Assembly: GCF_019656055.1 (NCBI RefSeq)
Contig: NZ_BPKY01000001.1
Span: forward strand, 310,001 to 374,000
Origin: Leuconostoc miyukkimchii
GTDB lineage: Bacteria; Bacillota; Bacilli; Lactobacillales; Lactobacillaceae
Direction of reading: 5' to 3'
Length of the DNA stretch: 64,000 nt
In this document: positions 15,109-23,866 of the stretch, piece after piece
Layout: every line of letters starts with the position of its first letter
Numbering within the stretch: the stretch's first letter is position 1
Program-made: the position numbers and the translations under genes
The notes under the pieces: model-generated
Told to the model about the DNA's origin: nothing
Seen by the model: only the letters and a program-made list of their open reading frames with translations
The model's database searches: none

Positions 15109-15930
15109 ATGGCAGAAGTAGAATTACTATATAGCGTCTTGGGCTATAGGCCAAGTTCAATAAGGCGTGAGTCTATGAATATCGGAATAGTTTTTCACAT
15201 ACCCCAAAAAGGATATTCAAAATTCATATCTTTAAAATCTAGAAAAAGACTAGAAACATTTGATGATGAGTATGATAAAAATTTCTTTAATATAGTAATG
15301 GAGTCTTTAAGATATCAGTTTGATTATCCCAGGGAAAACATAGCTGGAGAATATAGTAGGTTTGAGGACAAAGAATTTTCAAAAATCCGTGATAAAGATT
15401 TTTTGATTAGCAAGACGAAGTACTATGCTAATGAGTTTTATTTTTTCAATGTGCAAGGAATATCAGTTGAAGACAATCAAGAAGCACTCCAAAAAGAAAT
15501 GCATGGGCTAGAAAGAATATATTTATATTATGATCGCCCAAAAAATGAGCGTGTCACAAAAAGCGAAGTGAAAAAACTGCTATCTAAGCAGATAAAATAT
15601 AATAAAATTACTGGTATAAAACGGCTTCCAAAAGAATTTATTGGTAATTTTGATAAATCTCCAATATTTGATTATCAAATTGGGGACTCGGTTATCAAAA
15701 TTATTACATTTGACTATGCCAAAAAAGGTAATCTTTCAAAAGAATTAAAAAGTGTGCTCTATGACATTGAACATATAGATAATATGAATAAGACCTTATC
15801 ATTTATTATAAATGATGAGGCTGTTGATGAAAAAAATCAAGATTTAAAAGAATTTGAAGGACAACTTAAAAATATAACCAATAATTTTTCGATAATTGGC
15901 GTTTCTCGGTTCATGACGCAAAAGTTCTAA
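15109..15930 (+). CDS. DUF3037 domain protein, partner of the HipA-like kinase
   Basis: The start at 15109 is set by AAAGGAGAG and gives 273 residues. The N-terminus (LLYSVLGYRPSSIRRESMNI then GIVFHIP) matches DUF3037, whose members begin with a Y-S-V/RY-P strand and an E-x-x-N-x-G motif. The C-terminal half is charged and probably helical. DUF3037 genes are regularly adjacent to HipA-like kinase genes, and the two here form a small operon ending in a terminator. Function is not established. Position at the far end of a prophage suggests host takeover, exclusion or addiction, but that is inference. Confidence 0.75.
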   Translation: MAEVELLYSVLGYRPSSIRRESMNIGIVFHIPQKGYSKFISLKSRKRLETFDDEYDKNFFNIVMESLRYQFDYPRENIAGEYSRFEDKEFSKIRDKDFLISKTKYYANEFYFFNVQGISVEDNQEALQKEMHGLERIYLYYDRPKNERVTKSEVKKLLSKQIKYNKITGIKRLPKEFIGNFDKSPIFDYQIGDSVIKIITFDYAKKGNLSKELKSVLYDIEHIDNMNKTLSFIINDEAVDEKNQDLKEFEGQLKNITNNFSIIGVSRFMTQKF

Positions 15931-15983
15931 AAATTATATTAATGATATTCATTTTCCTATCAATCTGCATAATTAAACACATA

Positions 15984-16019
15984 AAAACTCGACTAGATTC
16001 ATCTCTAGTCGAGTTTTTA
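15984..16019 (+). terminator. Strong terminator after the HipA-like/DUF3037 operon
   Basis: AAAAACTCGACTAGA pairs with TCTAGTCGAGTTTTT over a short loop. Confidence 0.9.
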
Positions 16020-16046
16020 TGTGTGCGCCTATTATACAAATATTTT

Positions 16047-16068
16047 ATATGGAGCCGGATATGGAGCC
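16047..16068. repeat. Tandem repeat ATATGGAGCC near the prophage right end
   Basis: ATATGGAGCC at 16047-16056 is repeated at 16059-16068, a 12-base period. It lies just beyond the last phage-like operon. Paired short direct repeats of this kind are often integrase arm-binding sites beside an attachment site, so attR may be here. The left end is outside the window, so the core cannot be confirmed. Confidence 0.35.
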
Positions 16069-16146
16069 AGCAATTATTTTATGGTAAGTAAATACATGTG
16101 TATCAACTATTTTATTAAAAAGGTTCACGGTACGCTATCTCCTTAT

Positions 16147-16176
16147 TTGCTATTGTATCGCGAAAGCTGATATAAT
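16147..16176 (+). promoter_or_regulatory. Sigma-A promoter for a short transcript
   Basis: TTGCTA (16147-16152), an 18-base spacer and TATAAT (16171-16176). A cre-like palindrome TGTAAACGTTTATG (16189-16202) follows at the expected start of transcription. Confidence 0.6.
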
Positions 16177-16182
16177 AGCATT

Positions 16183-16276
16183 TTTGTTTGTAAACGTTTA
16201 TGTACTGCTGTTTTATTGATATATTTTAACTTAATTCAAACAAATAAAAAAATGTAGCACCTAGTGCTACATTTTG
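16183..16276 (+). ncRNA. Possible small RNA of about 95 bases
   Basis: Between the promoter at 16147-16176 and a perfect terminator hairpin ATGTAGCAC-CTA-GTGCTACAT with T-run (16253-16277 region) there is no ORF longer than nine codons. The 16085-16423 gap therefore appears to hold one short independent transcription unit. The cre-like palindrome at its start hints at catabolite control. The next gene (16424) is convergent. No RNA family was recognised. Confidence 0.45.
16246..16276 (+). terminator. Intrinsic terminator
   Basis: AAAATGTAGCAC pairs with GTGCTACATTTT, a near-perfect stem that can act in both directions. Confidence 0.8.
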
Positions 16277-16423
16277 TCAAGGATAGCTAAAGTTTTTAAA
16301 ATAGATATGAATATTATTAAATCAGTTTTTATTTTTTTATAACTTAAAAAATCGAAATGATTAATGTATTATGATTTTTCATCAATACCTAAATGCTGTT
16401 TATTATCTATTTTTTGAATTACT

Positions 16424-16816
16424 CTATTGTGTGGTTGATAATGTTTTATGAAGGCGTACAGCATTGCTTATGGTATAGTTTTTAATTAACCGTAAATTTG
16501 TACGTTTGGGTAATTTTGATTTATTGAACCAATAAACTTTTGCTAATCCGCTGCCCGTAACATAAACAGTTTGGTTTGAGCGAGCAAAACCAATAAATTT
16601 TTTATTGGTTTTAATAACTTTAACGCTATAAGTTTTTGACTGTTTATTTGAGAGAGTGACATTATTATAACGGAAAGTCGTCACAACAGGTGCGGCAACT
16701 TTGCGGACAGTTGGTTTGGCATTGTTTTTTGATGCAAAAACGTTCGACGTATTTACCAAACTAGTAACTGCCAATGCAATGATAACTGGAATACTAATAA
16801 CCTTTGTTTTATTCAT
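16424..16816 (-). CDS. Small secreted protein
   Basis: Start at 16816 with GGGAG upstream; 130 residues. Residues 1-29 are a classic signal peptide (MNKTKVISIPVIIALAVTSL, then a cleavage region NVFA-SK). The mature part is basic and beta-rich (TFRYNNVTLSNKQSKTYSVK, VTGSGLAKVYWFNKSKLPKR). No LPXTG motif or membrane anchor is present, so it should be released or bound to the wall by charge. The segment SKTYSVKVIKTNKK resembles the basic repeats in lactobacillar surface-layer-associated proteins, but no family is assigned with confidence. Confidence 0.65.
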   Translation of the reverse strand: MNKTKVISIPVIIALAVTSLVNTSNVFASKNNAKPTVRKVAAPVVTTFRYNNVTLSNKQSKTYSVKVIKTNKKFIGFARSNQTVYVTGSGLAKVYWFNKSKLPKRTNLRLIKNYTISNAVRLHKTLSTTQ

Positions 16817-17134
16817 AATGACTCCCGTGTTATTATGCTTTTTAACGTGGACGCTTGGCACGTATAGTGTAGTACATTTGGTGTGTTCATTTTGTGAAAT
16901 TTCAATATATATATATTATAATAAACTAAGTTAATTAGCTTCTAAATCAATTTTAATGTTTACCTTGTAATTATAGTATGAAACTGCCATATTGCAAAGT
17001 AAATATTTAAAGCAAAACTATTTAGAAATAATAAATTAGTGTTTTGAATATTACAAAATGTAATTAGGTTAATAGATTAATCAGAAATATGGAATTACAG
17101 ATGATAAACTATATAAAATTTGAAAGGAGTCAGT
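16817..17134. other. Gene-free AT-rich gap
   Basis: Apart from the promoter region of the leftward secreted protein and a run of TA repeats near 16906-16920, nothing recognisable was found here on either strand. Confidence 0.5.
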
Positions 17135-17185
17135 AAAAAACTCAGCCTATTGAATAGACAAACTGTCTAAATAATAAGCCGAGCT
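17135..17185 (-). terminator. Terminator of the lactonase gene
   Basis: On the minus strand, CTCGGCTTATT pairs with AATAGGCTGAG across a 17-21 base loop and is followed by TTTTTT. It lies 22 bases beyond the lactonase stop codon. Confidence 0.75.
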
Positions 17186-17206
17186 CAAGTACATAATAAT
17201 ATTTAA

Positions 17207-18238
17207 TTAATATTCAAATACAACACGAACACCTTCTGGAATTGCAAAATCTTTCTGTAGAAGAGATAATTCACCGGAATCACTGTCACGTGCGTATAAT
17301 GATACATTGTCCGTATCTTGATTGGCAACAACTAGAAATTCCTGTTTATTATCCCAATTCATATCACGAGGGAAGGCACCTTCTGTACTAATGAGTTGAA
17401 TACGTTCAATCTCTGATCCTTCATTGCCAATTTTGAAAACGGCAATTGAATTATGACCACGATTTGAAGCGTAAATAAATCGACCATCAGCACTTAAACG
17501 CAGAGCAGCAGAACCATTATGTTCAGTCCAATCACTTGGAATAGTTGATGCTGTCATGACATGTTCAAATGACCCATCTTCGGCATGATATTTTAAAACA
17601 CTGAGTAAACTAGACAATTCACCCAGAAGATAAGCATAGTGACCATCTGGAGAAAAACGGATATGTCGTGGTCCAAATCCTTCTTCTGTATGGAACCGTG
17701 AAACTTCACTTAAACCACCTTGAGCATCTACGTCAAACGTAATAACTTCATCTGCACCCAAATCAACAGCGACGAGTCTTTGATCAGGTGTAAGGTTAGA
17801 AAAATGGACGTGTGAAGATGTTTGTTCTGGGCGAGGACCAGAACCAGTATTTTGCCAAGTATCAGCGAGTACTAAATTACCGTCTGCTTGAATACTATAT
17901 GATTCAACTGTGCCACGATGATAGTAACCAGCAAAGACAAGTTGTCGTTCTTCATCAACACCAATATAAGCTGGAGCTGATCCTTCACTTAATTGTGCAT
18001 CTATTTCAGCAATTGGTCGTACTGAGTTGTCTAAGGTTACAACGCCACCTTGACCATCACGGTTTTCTACAGCATAGACTTTATTAGCTTTAGAAATAGC
18101 AAGGTAAGTAGGATTCTTTAATTCACCAATGAATGTTGGATTTTTGAGTTGTTTAGAATCTGTATCTAGTTCTGCTTCGTACAAGCCTTTTGAAATACGC
18201 TTAGTATATGTACCAAATAAAATTTTATATATTGCCAT
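17207..18238 (-). CDS. pgl: 6-phosphogluconolactonase, seven-bladed propeller type
   Basis: A 343-residue cytoplasmic protein of the lactonase (YkgB/Pgl) family. It has repeated blade motifs such as NPTYLAISKANKVYAVEN, GPRHIRFSPDGHYAYLLGE and LRLSADGRFIYASNRGHNS, and the family's HVHFSNLTPDQRLVAVDLG. It hydrolyses 6-phosphogluconolactone to 6-phosphogluconate. In heterofermentative lactic bacteria this step feeds the phosphoketolase route, which makes the gene central to metabolism. The ribosome-binding site is AAGGAGA, and an extended -10 (TGATATAAT) lies at 18260-18265. It is monocistronic, ending in its own terminator. Length is normal. Confidence 0.9.
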   Translation of the reverse strand: MAIYKILFGTYTKRISKGLYEAELDTDSKQLKNPTFIGELKNPTYLAISKANKVYAVENRDGQGGVVTLDNSVRPIAEIDAQLSEGSAPAYIGVDEERQLVFAGYYHRGTVESYSIQADGNLVLADTWQNTGSGPRPEQTSSHVHFSNLTPDQRLVAVDLGADEVITFDVDAQGGLSEVSRFHTEEGFGPRHIRFSPDGHYAYLLGELSSLLSVLKYHAEDGSFEHVMTASTIPSDWTEHNGSAALRLSADGRFIYASNRGHNSIAVFKIGNEGSEIERIQLISTEGAFPRDMNWDNKQEFLVVANQDTDNVSLYARDSDSGELSLLQKDFAIPEGVRVVFEY

Positions 18239-18318
18239 AATTGTCTCCTTATTGACCTTATTATATCATAGCATAAATGTAAGGGTTTTCACAAGTTGAG
18301 AAATGAGTAAAATTTCAG

Positions 18319-18346
18319 TATAATAAAATAAGCGAACATTTGTTCA
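18319..18346 (+). promoter_or_regulatory. Promoter -10 and perfect LexA box before yhaO
   Basis: TATAAT (18319-18324) is followed by CGAACATTTGTTCA (18333-18346), which contains the Gram-positive SOS consensus GAAC-N4-GTTC. The box spans the expected transcription start, a typical repressing position. LexA itself is encoded at 61416-62057. Confidence 0.8.
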
Positions 18347-18359
18347 AGAAGAGGATAAT

Positions 18360-19523
18360 ATGAAATTTATTCATGCAGCGGATATTCATCTCGGAAATCC
18401 ATTTATTGGTTTAGATCAAACATTACCAGCACACTTAAAAAAAGTTGTTCAAGAGTCAACGCTTACAGCTTTTATAGCACTCATTAACGCAGCGATATCT
18501 GAAAAAGTCGATTTTTTAATTATCGCGGGGGATTTATATAACGCAACTAAAACTAGCCCAAAAATTCAAGAAGTTGTGCACCATGAGTTTTTTAGACTAG
18601 ATGAAGTAGATATACCTGTATATCTCAGCTTTGGGAATCATGATTTTGAAGCCGATAAACAGAATCATTTACCCTGGACCACTAATGTTCATATTTTTAA
18701 TCAAAATGTGGAGACACAATATTTAACACTTACCAGTGGTGAAAAGATTGCCTTAACAGGATTCAGCTATCAAACACAAAGACAAACGAAGAAAGTTATT
18801 GATGAATTTCCTATAAAAAATCAAGAGGTAGACTATCATATCGGTGTCTATCATGGTGCAGTTGGCAATAATGGGGATCCATATGCACCATTTAATGTGA
18901 CTGATATGAATATGAAAAATTATGATTATTGGGCTTTAGGGCATATTCATAATCGACAAGTATTAAATACAGTACCATTTATTGGTTACTCAGGTGATTT
19001 ACAGGGACTCAATCGAAAAGAAACTGGGGAAAAAGGTTATTATCTTGTGAATAGTGTTAATCATGTATTAGTGCCGGACTTTCATGATGTTTCAATTATT
19101 GTTTGGCAAAATATATCTTTATCTGATGTCAATGATGAGCGAGACTTAATGGCACAAATCATGCGATTTGAAACAAAAAAAACAACTTTTTTGTCTGTTA
19201 ATCTTTCATCAGAAATTAATGAAGCGCTTTATCAGCGCATTGCTAATGGTATAACACTAGATAAAATTCGTGAGCAATTACCACCAAACCTATGGATAGT
19301 TAGATTAACAGTAAGCCGTGATGGTGCCACAATACTTGCAGAAGATAATATTGATCAAAGATACTGGCAAGAAGCATTAGAACAGGTATTTTCTGATTTT
19401 AATATATCTGATTATCTATCAAATCAAGCACCGCTATTTGTGCGTGAGTATTTTACCAGCGACGAGGGGAAACAGTTATTGCGAGAAAACATGCAACGAT
19501 TGATACAAGACAGAAAGGTGTAA
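18360..19523 (+). CDS. yhaO: DNA repair exonuclease, SbcD/Mre11-like (YhaO)
   Basis: A 387-residue metallophosphoesterase. It has the Mre11/SbcD motif series: DIHLGNPF near the start, GDLYNA near residue 60, FGNHD near 95, and GHIHNRQ near 195. YhaO and YhaN form an SbcCD-like pair; here the next gene is yhaN, seven bases downstream, followed by the nuclease yhaM. The likely action is processing of DNA ends or hairpins in the cytoplasm. A perfect LexA box overlaps the promoter, so the operon should be induced by DNA damage. Confidence 0.88.
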   Translation: MKFIHAADIHLGNPFIGLDQTLPAHLKKVVQESTLTAFIALINAAISEKVDFLIIAGDLYNATKTSPKIQEVVHHEFFRLDEVDIPVYLSFGNHDFEADKQNHLPWTTNVHIFNQNVETQYLTLTSGEKIALTGFSYQTQRQTKKVIDEFPIKNQEVDYHIGVYHGAVGNNGDPYAPFNVTDMNMKNYDYWALGHIHNRQVLNTVPFIGYSGDLQGLNRKETGEKGYYLVNSVNHVLVPDFHDVSIIVWQNISLSDVNDERDLMAQIMRFETKKTTFLSVNLSSEINEALYQRIANGITLDKIREQLPPNLWIVRLTVSRDGATILAEDNIDQRYWQEALEQVFSDFNISDYLSNQAPLFVREYFTSDEGKQLLRENMQRLIQDRKV

Positions 19524-19530
19524 AAATGTA

Positions 19531-21897
19531 ATGAAAATTAAGCGTGTGGAGATCATTGGTTTTGGTCGTTGGTCGCAAAAAAAATTTGACTTTGTTGATG
19601 ATTTACAAGTCATTGTTGGTCAAAATGAAGCTGGAAAATCGACACTGCGCGCGTTTATTGTGGGTATGCTATTTGGATTTCCCTCGAAAAAGGGTAATAA
19701 CATTAATGTTTATGATCCTAAAGCTGGTGGTAGCTATGGCGGTAGCCTGATTGTATTATTTAATAATGAGGAAGTCAAAATCACACGACTTGGTCGAACT
19801 AAATCGGAATTAACTATCACATATTTAGACAATAAAACAGTAATCACAAATCCCGAAAAATGGTTAGCAGAAAAATTAGCACCGCTTAATCGTGAGATGT
19901 TTGATAGCATTTTTAATTTTAGCCAGCAAGATTTGGCAAGGATCACACAGTTGAAAGCTGTTGATTTACAAAAGTTGTTACTAAATATTGGTGCAGTTGG
20001 CAGTACAGAATGGCTTGAGGTCAATAATGATATCGAAAAAAATGCGGATAAAAAATTTGCAAAACGGGCGACAGCAAAGAGACCGTTGAACACAGCAACT
20101 AAGCAATATACTGATCATGAGCAAAAATTAGAAGCTAGCAACATTCAGGTTGATGAGTACGTACTAGAAGAGAAAAATATTAAAAAACTCAAACAAACTT
20201 TGTCAAAACACCATGAGCATGTTCAGTTGTTATTGCGTGAAGTCCAAGATCTTCAAAAATTGATTGAACAGTATCAACTTTATCAGGATGCACAACAGGT
20301 TAAAGTCCAAGACAATACTTCAGTTCTCGTAATTTCAGATGATGATATTTTGAATTTACAACGCTTAAAAGTTAGTATTGACATGCAACAAGAAAATATT
20401 AATAAACTTAATACACAATTTGAAGAGAATAAATTGCAGGTTAAACCGTTTGAAGTATATAATCCTGCAGTAGAGTTGGCAAACCTAGAAGTTGCATATC
20501 GTAATTTAAATGAATTAATTTCGCAACAAAAAGTGTTACGAAATAATCAAGCACACTTAGATAGGCAGTTTTCTGAAGAAAAAATACCTGAACCTTTAAG
20601 TAAATCAGAACATGAAACAATAAATAATAAAAACAAAAGTTTGCTTTTACTGGTCATTTCTATTGTTGTAGGTATTGTATCATTTTATACAGTCAAACCC
20701 TTTGTTCTATTTGCGATAGGAATTGCTGTTTTGGCTGCTTATTTCTTTCAATCCAACTATAAGCAAATCGACCTGATTAAAAAGCGTTATGGGATGATGC
20801 CAGTTTCAGAAATTAAATCTCTTCAAGCAGATATTAAAAAAGCATTTGATTGGACACAACAATTAATTGAAATTGACGAAATGATTATTGATAAAAAATC
20901 TCAAATTGTAGAAAATCTTGATCCCATTGCGCAGTATTTTCAATTACAGGTTAATTCGGATGATTTGGAACTTTTAATTGTACAGCTCACACAACTTAAT
21001 AACCAACATCAATTACAAGTACAAAATGAGTTATTGATGTCGACACAAAAACAACAACAAATTTTAGCTGATATTAAACAAAATCGAGAATATCTTGCGC
21101 AAAATCTGTCTGAACAAGATGAAATTATGAAAAGGTACCATGTAACAAGTGAGGATGAATTGTTATATTGTAAACGCGAACAAGATAATCAAATTCGTAA
21201 GGCACAACGCTATCAAGACATTATGCAGCAAATCAGACCTGAAGCAATTAAGCGTTTGCAAAAGATAAATAATATTGTAGAATTAGATAATCAATTAGTT
21301 ATTAGCCAAAAAGCATTGGAACAGGAGCAACAAAATGTTTTAAGAACTCAGGCCAAATTATCTGATTTACAAGCAGATCAACATCGTAGAACAAATGATG
21401 ATCAATTTTTAGACTTACAGCAAAATTTGGCTGATGAACAAACAGTGTTATTAGATCAATTTACGGCGTATATGACAGAAAAGATGGTGGCTCAATGGAT
21501 TAGTAAAGCCTTACAGTTGGCTTCACAAAATCGTTTTCCAAAGATGCAGAAGATAGCCATAAAATATTTCGAACGTTTAACAAATGGAAAGTATGTAGCT
21601 ATTAAAATTGTAGAAGATAATTTAATTGTAATTAACCAAGATACTGAAACTTTCAAAATTCATGAACTATCAACGGGTACGCAAGAACAGCTGTATGTTG
21701 CTTTAAGATTGGCTCTGAGTCGTGTTGTCTCAGATATTGTCTCTGTTCCAATGTTAATTGATGATGGTTTTATTAATTTTGATGTCAATCGTTATCAAAC
21801 GATGGTGAATATTTTGCAAGAAGTTGCTAATCAACAAATTTTTTATTTTACGACATCTGTTTCATCTATATCGAAAGCGAATGTGATAAATTTGTAA
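19531..21897 (+). CDS. yhaN: SbcC/Rad50-like ATPase (YhaN)
   Basis: A 788-residue protein with an N-terminal P-loop (IVGQNEAGKSTLRAFI, residues 28-43), long coiled-coils and a C-terminal signature region (LSTGTQEQLYVALRLALSR) with Walker B VPMLIDDGFINFD. In the middle (about residues 370-405) are two hydrophobic helices (LLLLVISIVVGIVSFY and FVLFAIGIAVLAAYFF), a known peculiarity of YhaN that may tether it to the membrane. It is the ATPase partner of YhaO. RBS AAAGG lies just inside the end of yhaO. The gene appears intact. Confidence 0.88.
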   Translation: MKIKRVEIIGFGRWSQKKFDFVDDLQVIVGQNEAGKSTLRAFIVGMLFGFPSKKGNNINVYDPKAGGSYGGSLIVLFNNEEVKITRLGRTKSELTITYLDNKTVITNPEKWLAEKLAPLNREMFDSIFNFSQQDLARITQLKAVDLQKLLLNIGAVGSTEWLEVNNDIEKNADKKFAKRATAKRPLNTATKQYTDHEQKLEASNIQVDEYVLEEKNIKKLKQTLSKHHEHVQLLLREVQDLQKLIEQYQLYQDAQQVKVQDNTSVLVISDDDILNLQRLKVSIDMQQENINKLNTQFEENKLQVKPFEVYNPAVELANLEVAYRNLNELISQQKVLRNNQAHLDRQFSEEKIPEPLSKSEHETINNKNKSLLLLVISIVVGIVSFYTVKPFVLFAIGIAVLAAYFFQSNYKQIDLIKKRYGMMPVSEIKSLQADIKKAFDWTQQLIEIDEMIIDKKSQIVENLDPIAQYFQLQVNSDDLELLIVQLTQLNNQHQLQVQNELLMSTQKQQQILADIKQNREYLAQNLSEQDEIMKRYHVTSEDELLYCKREQDNQIRKAQRYQDIMQQIRPEAIKRLQKINNIVELDNQLVISQKALEQEQQNVLRTQAKLSDLQADQHRRTNDDQFLDLQQNLADEQTVLLDQFTAYMTEKMVAQWISKALQLASQNRFPKMQKIAIKYFERLTNGKYVAIKIVEDNLIVINQDTETFKIHELSTGTQEQLYVALRLALSRVVSDIVSVPMLIDDGFINFDVNRYQTMVNILQEVANQQIFYFTTSVSSISKANVINL

Positions 21898-21910
21898 AAA
21901 GGGGTAGAAA

Positions 21911-22855
21911 ATGGTTAAGTTATTAACGGAGTACCAAGATACGGAACATATTGATTCATTCTCTTTGATAAAAAGTGCTGATATTCGGCTTACAAAGACT
22001 GGAAAAACATATTTGAATTTAACTTTTTCCGATCGTTCTGGTGATTTGCCAGGTAATTTATGGGATGCAACGGATGAACAAATAAAATCATTTATCCCAG
22101 GAAAAATTGTGCGATTACAAGGTGTACGTGGTTCATACCAAGACAAGCCGCAAGTTCAAATTACGAGTGTGCGTTTATCAGGTCCCGGAGAACCTGATAA
22201 TTCAGCTGATTTCATGATTCATGCACCAATTAAAGAAGAAACAATGAATGAAGAGTTAAATGACTATATTTTAATGATTACAAATCCAACTTGGAATCGT
22301 TTAATTCGCAAGTTGTTCTCTTTATACCATGATCAATTTTTGCGTTACCCTGCCGCTAAGTCAAATCACCATGCTTTTTCTGGTGGTTTGGCTTTCCATT
22401 CATTATCAATTGCTAAATTGGCAAAAAATACTGCTGAGCAGTATCCGCAATTAAACTCAGAATTATTAATTGCAGGGGCATTATTGCACGATTTAGGGAA
22501 AGTAATTGAACTTTCTGGACCAATCGCAACGCAATACACGCTTGCTGGTAATCTGATAGGACATATCACGTTAATTGATGAACAAATTATTTTAGTGGCA
22601 AGTGAACTACATTTTGATCTTCAATCTGAAGATATGTTGTTAATTAGACATGTTGTTTTGGCGCATCATGGTATTTTGGAGTTTGGTTCCCCAGTTCGAC
22701 CAGCAATTATGGAAGCAGAAGTGTTACATCATTTAGATGAACTGGACGCTGGGATACAAATGATGACTGCTGCTTTAGATAAGACGGATTCAAATTCGTT
22801 TTCAGACCGCATATTTGGACTAGATAATCGCCGATTTTACAAATCTTCCAAATAA
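21911..22855 (+). CDS. yhaM: 3'-5' exoribonuclease YhaM
   Basis: A 314-residue protein with an N-terminal OB-fold (residues 15-110: SADIRLTKTGKTYLNLTFSD) and a C-terminal HD phosphohydrolase domain, with histidine/aspartate ligands in HHAFSGGLAFHSLS and LLHDLGKVIEL. YhaM proteins degrade RNA, and to some extent DNA, from the 3' end with manganese or cobalt. It is the last gene of the yhaO-yhaN-yhaM operon, 13 bases after yhaN, and thus shares the LexA-controlled promoter. A bidirectional terminator follows at once. Confidence 0.9.
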   Translation: MVKLLTEYQDTEHIDSFSLIKSADIRLTKTGKTYLNLTFSDRSGDLPGNLWDATDEQIKSFIPGKIVRLQGVRGSYQDKPQVQITSVRLSGPGEPDNSADFMIHAPIKEETMNEELNDYILMITNPTWNRLIRKLFSLYHDQFLRYPAAKSNHHAFSGGLAFHSLSIAKLAKNTAEQYPQLNSELLIAGALLHDLGKVIELSGPIATQYTLAGNLIGHITLIDEQIILVASELHFDLQSEDMLLIRHVVLAHHGILEFGSPVRPAIMEAEVLHHLDELDAGIQMMTAALDKTDSNSFSDRIFGLDNRRFYKSSK

Positions 22856-22904
22856 AAAATCCTCACTTTAGGTTCATTTGAACCGAGGGTGAGGATTTTT
22901 TATT
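22856..22904. terminator. Bidirectional terminator between yhaM and prsA
   Basis: AAAAAATCCTCAC pairs with GTGAGGATTTTTT, with inner pairing GGTTC/GAACC. It serves the two convergent genes. Confidence 0.85.
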
Positions 22905-22915
22905 TATTTGGATGT

Positions 22916-23812
22916 TTAGACACCAGCGGTCATGTATGCGTTCAAAGCATTTTTTAAGTCTGTGTCTTTAACGTTTACATTTTCCTTACGCAATATTTTA
23001 CCAATAATAGCTTGGATTTTTGCTGTATTTTTTTGATCATTTAAAAATGTTGTGACAATTTGGTCTGAGAGCTTATTACGTAAGCTATTCAAACTTGGCT
23101 TTTTCGTGATTTTGTTTAATTGTATAACATAGAAACCGCCATTTGAACCAGTGATAGGAGAGGTAGAATAATCACCTGTTTTATTTAATTTAAAAGCGGC
23201 AGCTTTAACTGCTTGATCTACATCAGTGTTTGTAGAGTCAAAAGCAGGTAATTGACCATTTTGTTTAGTATATGTTTTTTCAGTTGTATACTTTTTGTAG
23301 ACTGTATTCCAATCATCGCCTGAACGTAATGCATCAATTGCTTGTTTAGCTGCATTTTCGTCTTTAGCAGTAATCATGGATACCGTTGTATCTTGGTGAT
23401 AATTTTTATAAGCTTGGTTAATTTGGCTATCAGTTACTTTGTAATTATCTTTAACAGCGGCAGTCATTAACAAATTATTTTTAATGTTAACTTTTAATTG
23501 ATCTTCTGTTGTATTATTTGAAGCTAATACTTGCTTAAAAGAGTCGCCATATTGTGCTTTTTGTGTATCAAAGGCTGATTGGACATCTGATTTAGTAGCA
23601 CTACTACCGTATTTGTTAGCAAGAACCTTGTTAATTGTCATATTAGCAAATTCTTGCTGTCCAGCTGGTGATTTTTTGATATCGTTGAGGAATTGCTTTT
23701 CTGTAATTTTTCCTGAGTTTGAAGTCATCAAGGTTTTTGATGAATTGAGACTAAGAAAGACGATACCACCGATAAAAATAACGGTCAGTAATCCCCAAAT
23801 AAATTTACGCAT
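22916..23812 (-). CDS. prsA: Foldase PrsA, parvulin-type peptidyl-prolyl isomerase
   Basis: A 298-residue exported protein. Residues 5-25 form a membrane segment (FIWGLLTVIFIGGIVFL). A parvulin-like domain lies near residues 135-235, with TKQNGQLPAF and NGGFYVIQLNKITKK. PrsA helps secreted proteins fold outside the membrane. Unlike the usual lipoprotein form there is no cysteine in the signal region, so this copy should stay anchored by an uncleaved helix. Convergent with yhaM. The prsA-hit-ecs-yha cluster is conserved in Bacillus and relatives, which supports the assignment. Confidence 0.85.
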   Translation of the reverse strand: MRKFIWGLLTVIFIGGIVFLSLNSSKTLMTSNSGKITEKQFLNDIKKSPAGQQEFANMTINKVLANKYGSSATKSDVQSAFDTQKAQYGDSFKQVLASNNTTEDQLKVNIKNNLLMTAAVKDNYKVTDSQINQAYKNYHQDTTVSMITAKDENAAKQAIDALRSGDDWNTVYKKYTTEKTYTKQNGQLPAFDSTNTDVDQAVKAAAFKLNKTGDYSTSPITGSNGGFYVIQLNKITKKPSLNSLRNKLSDQIVTTFLNDQKNTAKIQAIIGKILRKENVNVKDTDLKNALNAYMTAGV

Positions 23813-23866
23813 GTTGTGTTTCCCTTTTCTAATTAGTATCTGAATATTTTACCACAAAAATAATTA

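Noticed and set aside
16200-16230. Nine-codon ORF as a type I toxin peptide
   Set aside because: It is too short, has no ribosome-binding site and shows no clear membrane-spanning pattern.
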